DNA from: Aristolochia californica | Lineage: Eukaryota; Streptophyta; Magnoliopsida; Piperales; Aristolochiaceae | Length of the DNA stretch: 64,000 nt | Direction: 5' to 3' | Assembly (NCBI GenBank): GCA_029961685.1 | Contig: JARWKL010000008.1 | Coordinates: 3,784,501-3,848,500 of the forward strand | Part shown: one piece after another, positions 32,300 to 60,000 of the stretch | How positions within the stretch are numbered: position 1 is the first letter of the stretch | Layout: each line of letters opens with the position of its first letter | Program-made: the position numbers and the translations under genes | The notes under the pieces: model-generated | Told to the model about the DNA's origin: nothing | What the model saw: only the letters and a program-made list of their open reading frames with translations | The model's database searches: none

Positions 32300-34310
32300 C
32301 AGAATTCAGAAGGATGAGGGAATTTAGCTTCGCTCAGTGTAATCCAAAATGGTTCTCCACTCCTTACTCAAGATTGTTCTCGTATTAATTAATCGATTGG
32401 TTTAATGGCGTGTGGTACACGAAAGCAATGGCAACGCGGGAAAGATGCACCGTGCGCGCATGTGGCTGTCTTTTTCTCAAAAGTAAATTAATAGCTATGA
32501 GTAAAAAATTTCGATACCTGAACCTGATCAGGGAAGGGAGTGCGTTGCCCTCGTGGAGAGCACAAGCACTGGGCGGAAGAGATGTCTTCTTTGTTCTGCA
32601 GATTTTGACATTCAATCCGGTAAGGATATAAACTCTTAATTTTTCAAGAGAAGTTCTGAAAATAATTGTAAAACCTAATATGATCTTTGGCGAGGTAGTT
32701 GCCGATGGAGCGATGAAAATCGGGGGGTTACGTAAGTTAACTCAAGCTGCTGGCCCTGATTTTCATCATTCCCTGGATGTGTCCAAGTCTTCCGACAGGT
32801 TACACAACGCAACAGCTGAATCAAGGTTAATTACGATTTCCTTTTTTCTTTTTCTTTTTTTGCTGGGTTTGTTGAGGTTTTATTTGCTAGAAATTTGAGT
32901 TTAGAGTGGTTTCATAAGGTTATGATTCAAGTCTTGTTATTTTCGGTGTGATATGACTATTTCCTTTTCTCTGCCTTTCTCCCGGATATTTGGCTAGTGA
33001 ATAGAAATTGGAGTTAGGATATAGTTTGTTAATGTCGGACTTTCTGTAATAACATTGGTGCTTCAAACTTGACTACGCTCCATTTGTTCAGATATATAGT
33101 CCTATCATCTGTAGGTATTTGTTGAGCGAGATAAAAATTTCTATGAGAGAACGGACCTTGCTATTCAGAAAAATTAGATCAAAAGCAATTGAGCTTGAAG
33201 TGGGTATACAGTAAACAGTGGAATCTTTTAGTTTTTAATATGAGAATTTCTGATCCCTTTTCCTAGGTTAAGGTTCCTATACTGTAACTCTATATGGGGT
33301 TTCCTATTTTAGATTCTTGCTTCTGCACCCTGTTTGAGATTGTTACCTTGATTGCTAATTATGTAATTTTATGTTACCTTGTGATTGGGTTTATGATTTG
33401 GACAGGACACTTAATTCTGTGCTTATTTCATTCTAATATTATATTCCTAAACATTCTTGAAGTACTTAAACCCTGTCGTTCCCGTTTAGATGTGTGATGC
33501 CACCATACAACTGGAATAGATGAATCTAGACAGAGATTATTTAATTGTGGAGAGGTTTATGATCCAAACCACATTACTGTAGTTGAATAAGTGCATGTTG
33601 TTGAACTGTGAAAAACTAATTCACTTGAAATAGCAGCCTTTATCTCAAATGAGCACAAAATCGTGAGAGAAAACTTGTGGATATTGCTGGTAGTAGAAAA
33701 AGTGATTTCGAAAATCTCTTGATCAATTTGGGATTTGAGAATGAACAAATTAAGTTGCTTAGACAGCATCCTGAAAAATAATGGGTTACTTTATATAGTT
33801 GGGTATGAACTGTAGCACCAATGTTTTTGGGATTCCTGTTGTCATTTTGTAAATTTTGGAAAGCATACACTTTTTTTTTTTTTTTTTTTTGAAATAAGAA
33901 AGCATACACTGTTATAAGGCCTGGGAACTACTGCAAGGACTTTTCATGTGTTTGTTGAAGTAGTGCTCTTTTCTTTAGGAAGATGTTTGTAGGCAGCTGG
34001 TCATGATAACTTCTTTATTATTTTAATCATTTGATGTTGTTTAGTGCGGTGGGTTTCTGACAGCAAAATACTGATGTGGACTCTGTTTTATACATTCTTC
34101 AATGTCTTGAGACATTCTACTTCTATTTAGGTTGGCAATTATGCTGTTATTGTTTTGAAATCTGGTGGGTTATTTGCCTCATGATTAATCTGATGCTTGT
34201 GGTTGCAGATTTCATCTGTGTTCTCTAAATCTGTTACCTCTGTTGATAACAATGATCCATTTTACTTGCATTGAATTCAAGCTGTTTGTCCTCTTCTGCA
34301 CAGCTAAAGA
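32300..34310 (+). promoter_or_regulatory. Upstream region, leader exons and upstream ORF of the bHLH gene
   Basis: Contains a strong donor candidate TTAC|GTAAGT near 32731 and another ATCAAG|GTTAAT near 32830, so one or more untranslated leader exons are likely before the coding exon, whose acceptor is CTGCACAG at 34293-34300. An upstream frame from 32680 (MIFGEVVADGAMKIGG...) is open, but splicing it to 34301 meets TAA after one codon, so it cannot extend the bHLH protein as drawn; it would act as an upstream ORF. Includes a micro-LINE insertion at 33860. Confidence 0.5.
33860..33910 (-). mobile_element. Micro-LINE insertion (27 bp) with 12-bp duplication
   Basis: AAAGCATACACT at 33860-33871 and 33899-33910 flank a T19 run plus GAAATAAG. 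On the minus strand this is CTTATTTC plus poly(A), again only the last few bases of a LINE. It lies in the putative leader intron of the bHLH gene. Confidence 0.87.
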
Positions 34311-36012
34311 ATGGATGCAGAAGTTAAGGACACAGTCGCTGCTAGAAAAGTTCAGAAGGCGGATCGTGAGAAGTTGAGGAGAGATAAACTGAACGAGCAG
34401 TTCCTAGACTTGGGTCATGCACTTGGTAGGTAAAGAGGTTTATGGCTTAGTGTTTTTTTGGATCCAACTGCAATTGCCCTTCCATGTTATGTCTTGTGTC
34501 CATGTTTAAGTATCACAGAAGACCCTTGACTCAAACAAAATGATCCTTGTAAACAACTTGGAGCCATTATAGGTTTAAGTCTTATCAGTTTTTTTTTTTT
34601 TTTTTTTTCAAACTTTATCGCTGCTCTTCTGCTAGAGGAGGCAGACAAGTGATAGTAAAGAGCCAGTATCTAGCACACCTCCATGTATACACAGACAGTA
34701 TTTGTTCCTATGCTGCAGTAGCTTCTGATCAAATGGTGAAGTTAAATTATGTATGTTTTGCTTGAGTTGTGCCAATCTAGGTTCAGCTCCGGAGTAGAAG
34801 TCTCTGGTCTTGACCAAAACCCTGCGGTATCAAACAAAATGAAAGTTGTAAGAAAATTGGGTGGAGAGTCAGTTTTAAAAGCACACAGATTCTGTAAAAT
34901 GGTCTGTAAAATGTAATTATATTTGTATTGAAACCGCAGATCCAGAAAGACCCAGAAATGACAAGGTCACTATCCTTACCGATGCGATCCAAGAGCTGAA
35001 GGATTTGACTGCTCAAGTCAACAGACTGAAGGCTGAATATGCATCACTATCAGAAGAATCAAGGGAGGTATATGAATTCATTAAACATGCCAAGCTTTTC
35101 CCTTGCCCTTATTCTATATTCTATTAATTTAATTACCTCTTATTTATGTCTTTCTTCAAGCAGTTGACTCAGGAGAAGAATGAGCTACGAGAAGAGAAAG
35201 CTGCTTTAAAATCTGATATTGAGAACCTTAATGTTCAATATCAACAGAGACTTGGAGTAATGTACCCCTGGAGCATGGATCCTTCAGTTGTTATGGCTCC
35301 ACCTTCATATCCATATCCAGTGGCAGTTCGAGTTCCTCCAGGCCCAATTCCTATGCACCCTTCTCTTCAACCATACCCATTCTTCCCGGCTCAGAACCCA
35401 GGGGCCTTTCCTAACCCTTGTTCAACTTTTCTCCAGTACTCTTCTTCCCCAGGTAACCCTCAAATGGAGCCACCATCCGTTCAACATATTTGCCCACATT
35501 CACAGCTAACCAGTAGATCTCACTCTTCAAGCAAACAAGATTCCAGAAGTAAATCATCTGATCGGCAGAGAGGATCTAATGCAGCAAAGGCTGATGATTC
35601 TGATGATGTAGAAACTGAGTTGGAACTGAAGACACCTGGATCGTGTCATCCTTCTTCTCATTCGCTGTTGATGCAAGAGCAGGTGCTTTCCAGCTGAACT
35701 GAGCTCAAAGTTTTTATTCGAATGCATGAGCATAGGTATTGTGTACATGCCAGAAAATAGGTATTTGAATACAGTATATAAGAGAGCTGCATTTGAAATT
35801 ATCCCAAAATGGGGTACATTTGGCACCTGACCGTGTTTGTGTTGTGTTTGTAGCAGTTAACCTGTGATAAAAGGAAAGGGAAGCAATGCAGGCAAGCAAG
35901 CAAGGAAAGTGGCAATCCAGAGGTAAGTTATTCAAGCAAGGGCTCTTCATCTCGGATTCCACAGGATAACTCCTCAGCTAGTGCGGAAGATGGATCAATT
36001 ACCAATCACTAA
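34311..36012 (+). CDS. bHLH121: bHLH transcription factor, bHLH121 (URI) type
   Basis: Coding exons 34311-34425, 34940-35067, 35164-35682, 35857-36012 (918 nt, 305 aa), all in phase. The start is the first Met in frame; TAA lies two codons upstream in the same exon. The bHLH domain spans about residues 9-72: basic KVQKADREKLRRDKLNEQF with the E-box-contacting Glu-Arg, then helix-loop-helix GHALDPERPRNDKVTIL and DAIQELKDLTAQVNRLKAEY, running into a coiled coil (LTQEKNELREEKAALKSDI) to about residue 110. A Pro-rich segment with PPGPIPMHPSLQPYPFF follows, then a Ser-rich tail with ELELKTPGS. In Arabidopsis bHLH121 works with group IVc bHLH proteins upstream of the iron-deficiency response; that role is inferred here. 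Both later acceptors are NAGNAG sites (AAGCAG at 35158, TAGCAG at 35851) that could add one Gln. The related bHLH11 is the main alternative. Confidence 0.92.
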
Positions 36013-36826
36013 GGAAATTCTGCTTTTCAGATAACTCTGTTTCAGGTTGCCTTTGTTACCATACTTGGGTTTTAAAAGCTCTAATTCACTTCTTTAAATA
36101 TAACTGAAAAGTACAATGGTTGGGTTAAATCATTTTTTATTGAATTAATCCTCTCTTAGGCCCTAGTCTTCTGATTGTAAAAGGAAAACCTATGCCAATG
36201 GCATCTCTTCTTCCTGCTATTTCTTATTAGTGGAAATCCTTGTGATGCACGGGATAAATAAAAAGAACAGTATTGATACGATGTAATATTTTAGAAATAA
36301 ATTCCAAAAAAAATAATAGATTACCTAAAAATATTACATAAATAAATTAATTATGATAAAATATACATCGGATTCCGTAGATTAGAAGCAAAAATTTCTC
36401 TTTCAACTCTCTCTGGACGGTTTTACTGTACGTTAAAACACAGTCTGAATGCCCATTTTTTCTCCCAAATTTGAAATTCTCTCGACCGTTTTTTCCGTTA
36501 AACGCCATCTGAATCTTCTAATTACTAGTCAACAGTCAATAACTCCTCGCGGCGCCTCTCCGCCACCGCCCACGAGCTCCACAGCTGAAGAGGATAATAC
36601 GAGGTCTGCTCTTCCTCAGCCACGTGTTGAATAAATTAAAGTAAAAATAAAATTCAAATAAATAAATAATAAATTGATAAAGAAAAGAATCCGGCGGAAA
36701 TTTCGATCGGTATCTTGACGCATCCAACAGCACCCATTTTCTTTTGGCTCTCTCGTCGCTCTCCAGGCGTTTGTCCCTGTTCTTTTTCTCAGCTCTGCAG
36801 AGGAATCGGAGAAATACGTTCGCGGA
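36013..36826 (+). promoter_or_regulatory. Compact intergenic region: bHLH 3' end and isomerase promoter
   Basis: 814 bp between the bHLH stop and the isomerase start codon. The left part is AT-rich with AATAAA-like hexamers (near 36255). The right part contains a G-box CACGTG at 36621-36626, about 200 bp before the isomerase ATG, followed by an AT-rich stretch and a pyrimidine-rich likely leader (36735-36800). No transposon recognised. Confidence 0.55.
36621..36626. promoter_or_regulatory. G-box CACGTG upstream of triosephosphate isomerase
   Basis: Perfect palindromic G-box in GCCACGTGTTG. bHLH and bZIP factors bind this core; use here is inferred from position only. Confidence 0.5.
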
Positions 36827-54671
<17,845 letters not shown>

Positions 54672-54715
54672 TAACTTTAGATGTTTATTGTGCAAAGAAG
54701 TTTGTATGATGGGTG

Positions 54716-54721
54716 AATAAA
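54716..54721 (+). terminator. Candidate poly(A) signal of triosephosphate isomerase
   Basis: AATAAA 45 bp after the stop codon TAA (54669-54671), a suitable near-upstream element for a plant 3' end. Confidence 0.5.
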
Positions 54722-56209
54722 GAGTAATTGTTTAAAAATAAACAGTATTTGGCAAACTATGATGTAATTGATGGGGTTTTGTCTTGTTACCCATAAAGTA
54801 AGCTAAGAAATACTTAATCAGATGTACCATTATCTAACTTTAAAGCTGAAGAGCTCTTTTTTTTACCATGTTTTGGTGCCTTCAAAAAGTAGGGATAAAT
54901 ATTTTACAGTAATCTTCGGTCATGATCTTTCAAGGGTCACCATAGATCTGACATTCTACAGGTTTCTGTATTTCTGAAAATGGTACTTGGTTCCAATGAA
55001 GGTTGAAATTGGCCGTGACACTAAAATAGATGTCATTGTATAGTGAACTCTTCTTTTAGCAGTTCTGTTTCTGTTGAAACTTAGGATTCTATGATGTATA
55101 ATCATAATAGAAGAGGATTAAGGAGTGATTAGAAGAAGAAGAGTTGTGGAGAAAAAGTTAAAGAAGGAGACGAGTAAGAGACGAATTTTGAGGAAGAATC
55201 AGGTTATGGATTTTCTGCTTTAAGTTTTATTTCTAAATGAATAAAAGTATAATATTACAATTATATCTTTTACCCTAGTAAGAGTGAAGAAGAGAGGCAA
55301 AAAAAAAAAAAAAAACGAATTATATCATTGATATTCCAACTTACTCATATATCTGTTATGTAGTTAATAAGGAAAGGAAAAGGATGGAAGTAGGAAAATT
55401 GTTTTATAAATCTTATTGATCATTTGTGACAACAAGCTAGCTCAAAAAGACTTGTTGTTGTTGAAGAGGGGTCCTCCTCTGGCTGGAAGGTTTGCCCTCA
55501 GAATTTGTCCAACAATGCAAGGAGATCTGTAAAGAGTCAAACAAGTCTGCAATTTGAGAAATTGCCTATCAAATCGTAATGGACGTTTAATGTAAACCTT
55601 TCCCTTTGATATTACCAAGAATGGAGTTATATTGAATTATTAAGATTGTAAGAAACATTCTTCATATAGACAAATCCCTTCAAAAGCTGTTGAGACTTCT
55701 TAGGAAATCTGAGTCACCAGTGGGTCCCAAGAAGATAAGAAGAGAATCAGCCTAGTTATGATTCTACTAATCCTTTGATCACTATCTTCCCCCACAAGTA
55801 TCTAATTGAAATATCAGTCTTTTTTTGCTACGGAAAACATTATAAACTCGTAAAAAAGAGGATTCTTTCCAATCCAATATGCCTAAAACTAATTGAATCA
55901 CCAAATCTCACCCAATATCTAAGAAATTGTTTGACAAATTGCGCACCAAATAGATGGCACATTTTGTAGAAATAACATTGGGAGGTAATTGATTTTCAGG
56001 TTCATTATTTATTCAACACAACAAATCTCCTCAAAAGAATGCTTAGGTAAGTGGTCTAAGTCAACGAATCCCAAGACTTCCCATGTTTTTTGGGATGCCA
56101 ATCTATTCGGGTTTATAAGATGTGTAATTCCACATATTCCAACTTAAGAGCCAAAAAAGTTGGTTAAGGAAGTCGGGAAAGATAGTAATTGCGGTATACA
56201 TTAGACCTA
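54722..56209. other. Downstream region without clear elements
   Basis: A GA-rich then A17 tract near 55120-55320 resembles part of an LTR. 55440-56100 may be old retroelement DNA but no domain was read. No gene recognised. Confidence 0.4.
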
Positions 56210-56450
56210 TGTTGATTAAGAAATATTATTGGGTTATAAAATTGAGTAATATGTCTCCTAAGTAGGTAGTCATTTTTTAAATAGATTTATGCTCGATCCA
56301 ACAATGGTATTATCACACGATATATGCATGGACTAAGGCCCAATTTTTGTTATGTTAGAAGTTTGTGCACTATTGGGAGTTTAAGATGTGAGGGTTATTC
56401 CAAAGTGTGTGATAGTGCTTGTAGTTTTTTACTAGTAGAATGTGTAGTTG
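56210..56450 (+). repeat. TRIM-4: degenerate TRIM-2-like fragment
   Basis: TGTTGATTAAG ... GATCCAACA (56210-56303) resembles the TRIM-2 LTR (GGGTTATAAAATTGAGTAAT, CTCCTAAGTAGGTAGTCATTT). It is followed by a decayed primer site ATGGTATTATCAC and internal ATGCATGGACTAAGGCCCAA. The 3' LTR was not found. Confidence 0.65.
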
Positions 56451-58130
56451 GAGTGTCAAAGATATAATTTTATTTTCTTCTTTTAGTGTTTTTTGGCTAT
56501 ATTACACGTGAGTGAGTTGAGAAGCTTTTTTTCCTTTTCATGTAATTTCACTTAAGAGATTAATAAAATCTAATTAGGGAATGAGGGGAGTTAATGAACT
56601 ATTGTCTCTCTTGCAGTTCTCTCTACCTCCTTTTCTCTTTCTTTTCCACATCTCTCCTTTTCTTTTTTTTCTCTCGATATTACATGGTATCAGAGCGGTA
56701 CAATCTATAAGGGAGGAGTTCTGAGGCCGTTCTTTTTATTTTTTTAGTCTACAAGTTCAAGAAAGTGAATTCTATACCTACCCTTTGGTGATTTCTTTTG
56801 AAGGTCAGCTCTTTTTCACTTTTTGTGCCATAACTTAAGAGATGATGGTTTTTACTACTATTTTAATAATAGTTAAGTATGCTCATGCCCCTAGAGTTAA
56901 AACTGTTATGGAAGTAAGATTTGGACCAGACCCGTACTGGCACCATCAATACTGAGATGCAAATAGTGCTTGTACAAGCCATTAGAAGTTGGAATGTTAT
57001 ATTTTTTTTATTTTTTATTTTTTGGTTGTTTTCTACTTGTCTATTTGCATATGTTGCTTTAATTGTGGTGTTGAAAGTGTGTGTGATGGGTGCCCTAGAA
57101 GTTGATTTGTGCGGGGGCCATAGGAATTTGAACAAGTTGTTATTCTTGAACTAGTATTGGTTTACATCGAAGTTATTGGTGATATATTTTAAACTAATTG
57201 TGTTGTTGAATTTGGTGTTTTAGAGCATTCGTGGCTATTTCTAGAAAAATTGTTACCCCTCATAAAGCGTCGGATGAGTCAAATTCCAAGGATTCTAATA
57301 TCATTTTGATTATCACTATTAAATTGGTTTTTGTCTATCAAAGATGTTTTTGAAGGCTAAAAGGAAATTAAAATATCTCCAAGAGTGCACGTCTTCCAAT
57401 GAATGATGAATTGCAAGCAAATGATAGTTAGGTGATGACCTAGCCATTGAACAACATGGATGAAAGAATGAGATGAGTTGTAATATGTCTAAGGAGATAA
57501 GGTAATTCCTATAGTACAATTTATTTTGAGAAAGTAACCTATCATGAGCTTATGATTTATTTAGAAAATATTTCAGCATGACTCTGGTAACAAAACAGTG
57601 ACTAAATATTTTATAGAGATGCCGTGTGTCTTGTAGGAGATTGGTACATTTCATCATTTTACTACAAATTCTAATGAGCTCATAAAAGAGGATAGATTCA
57701 AGTTCTTTGGTTCTTAGATAGTTTGGGCCCGAAGTATGATTCTATAACATAAATTCTTATTGATAGTGATGTCCCCAAACTAAAAAAGGTATAATCAAGT
57801 GACTAGGGCAAAGGGTGCTATAAAGAATAAAAAGAGTGTAAAGGGATCTTATGCAACTACCCTTCATACCTGTTCCATCCCTCCTAGGTCTAAGTCTCCT
57901 AGATGACGGGGGGAGGTTGTATGGATAGGGATGTGGCCGTTATAGTGGTGATAGATATCGTAGTGGATGAGAAAGAAAGTGTGTTCATTGTGGACGGTCT
58001 AAGCACTTTTTTAGTAAGTGTTACAACAAATTCTGGTATTTCGGCTGAATAGATAGATATACTAAGTGGAATTGGATCCTCTAGCAACACTCAAGATACT
58101 CTTAAGAAGATCTTTCAGTACTCAAGTTAG
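56451..58130 (+). pseudogene. Copia-G LTR end, primer site and gag, degenerate
   Basis: An LTR ending CGATATTACA at 56684 is followed by TGGTATCAGAGCGG (56685). Gag remnants on +: FLKAKRKLKYLQECTSS near 57350, NNMDERMR near 57460, knuckle VCSLWTV..KH, in frame CVHCGRSKHFFSKCY, near 57985-58025. Many stops. Replaced at about 58130 by minus-strand Copia-H. Confidence 0.65.
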
Positions 58131-60000
58131 CTTGCTTTTATCTACTACTCCTGTAGGTTTTGTGCAGCTCATATTCCTCCAACAACCAATACCACTATGA
58201 TAAACACAAGTATATCTGCACTACATGTGTTTACACCTTTGGTAACCGATTACAGAGCATCATCCAATATCTCAGATATGTCTTTTTGTGTTGAGTTCAA
58301 CAAACTTCTTTATATCTCTAGTCATGTACCTTGAGCAACCACTATCCAAAATCCAAATATTTTTTTGTGCCTTGACTCAGAGACATACCCCTACATAAGG
58401 TGAAGACTCATTATCATGTTCTTCAAAAGCCATGAGTCCTACATCACTTTCATCTTCTTCCGAGTGGCTAGACTCTTCCTCCATTGCATCCCAAGTCGAC
58501 ATCAAAACTTTATTCTTCTTGTTCTTGGGATCTTTGCTTGAGGATGGGGTTCTTTCTTCTATCTTAGGACATTTGTTCCTTCTATGTCTAGGTTTACCAC
58601 ACTCAAACAAACATCAATTTTCTTTCAAAATTTGTCATTTTGAACTTTGAATTGGTCTTTTCTAAGGTTTTTCTTCTTCCTATGAACTTTTTGAAGATGA
58701 CTAGTGATAAAACTTATTTCATCTGAGCTCTCTTCATTAGATCTAATTTCAGCACATGTTTTGGCCTTACAAGCAATGTTCTTCTTCTTAGTGTTAGGAT
58801 TTAGATGCCCTAATTCCAAACTAACGAGAACAATAATAATAAATGTGGAAGAAAGAAAAAGCAAGCACGAGACAAACAAGATTTATACAAGTTGACCTCA
58901 ATGAGACTACGTCCTGTCTTCTGTAGCAGCAGTAATCTACTATGAAAATGAAATAGTTTACAAAGAGAAATCGCATACACTTACAGGTGTTTTTCTCTAA
59001 CCACTCTCAAGCTGCAACTCAAAGTCCTTCTCTGTGATGATGATCAAACCCTAATAAAGAGAAAACTAGAACAACCGTTTTACAAAAGTAAAATTCCCAA
59101 ACTGCCCTTAATAAAACAATAGTCAATATATCGTGGATCTAGCGGGAGCTCCGCCCCCACACCCCCGGGTGGGGGGATTCCCTCCCTACTTCCAACCCAC
59201 ACGATGACCTTATTGCAAAGGTCGATCCGTGTACCGACTCAACATAGGGCATTGATTACGCTTCACAAGTTAACAATTAGGTTGCTCTTCCGCTACATAT
59301 TTAGGTTCCAACTCTTATGGGAGAAGAATTCCAAGTAGATCTTTTGAGCTTATGGTTCTAAAGTTGGTATCCTCAAGAATGGTTGTCTTCCTCATGTCCC
59401 ATGACTTTGAAAGTGCCTTGAGAAACTTTGTCATTTTGCTTATACAATAAAATTTCTTCTCCTAAGATATTCAACTCATGCATTATATGAGTGAACCTTG
59501 AGTTCATCTCAGCAATTGACTCACCTTGTTTCATTTTGAATTCATCATATTGGGCTATCAAAAGATTGATTCTAGAGTCTTTTACTGTTCCTCCATGTGC
59601 GACGTCAAGTTTTTCCAAATTTTCTTAGTGGTCTTATATGTGGAGACCCTATTAAACTCGTTTGGTCCTAAGGCACATAAAAAGAGGTTTGTGGTTTAGA
59701 GTTTGTTTTGAGTTGTCCTTTGTCTTCCCTAGTAAATTCACTAAATAATGTGCCAATTTCAAGGTTTTTTTTTAATGCAATGGGCCATTCTTGGTTACAT
59801 GCCAAATGTCCCATTCCATGGATTGAAGGAAGAACTTCATTCTTACCTTCCAATATCCATAATTTGTTCTATTAATAATGGTAGACGGTTGGCAGATTGC
59901 CCTTCAGGAATAAGCAATTCATCTTGAGATATCATTTATTATTTTCAAAATCAAGAAGATTTTGAGATCAATTAAGTTCTTGGCCTACTCTGATACCAAT
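58131..60000 (-). pseudogene. Copia-H gag and protease start
   Basis: Minus strand: primer-binding site TGGTATCAGAGTAGG next to the LTR (ends at 59997); gag start near 59950 (ISQDELLIPEGQS); capsid MKQGESIAEMNSRFTHIMHELNILG near 59500; FITSHLQKVHRKKKNLRKD near 58690; knuckle FECGKPRHRRNKCPK near 58580; acidic MEEESSHSEEDESDVGLMAFEEHDNE; protease remnant near 58320. Stops are present. A solo LTR interrupts it at 58792-59275. Confidence 0.8.
58787..59280. repeat. 484-bp solo LTR in Copia-H gag
   Basis: 58792-59275, TGTTAGGATT ... AAGTTAACA, flanked by CTTAG (58787) and ATTAG (59276), 4 of 5 matching. It breaks the gag frame between EPKYVAEEQPN and NTKKKNIACKAKT. Contains a C/G-rich patch (GGAGCTCCGCCCCCACACCC near 59147). 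Orientation unknown because it lacks internal sequence. Confidence 0.72.

Noticed and set aside
32410..32631. Short + frame (Met-Trp-Tyr-Thr start) as first exon of the bHLH gene
   Set aside because: No similarity to bHLH N-termini and no in-phase junction.
34301..34310. N-terminal extension of the bHLH protein through this exon start
   Set aside because: TAA is in frame two codons before the chosen Met.
34590..34620. T-run as another micro-LINE insertion
   Set aside because: No direct repeat of the flank was found on the other side.
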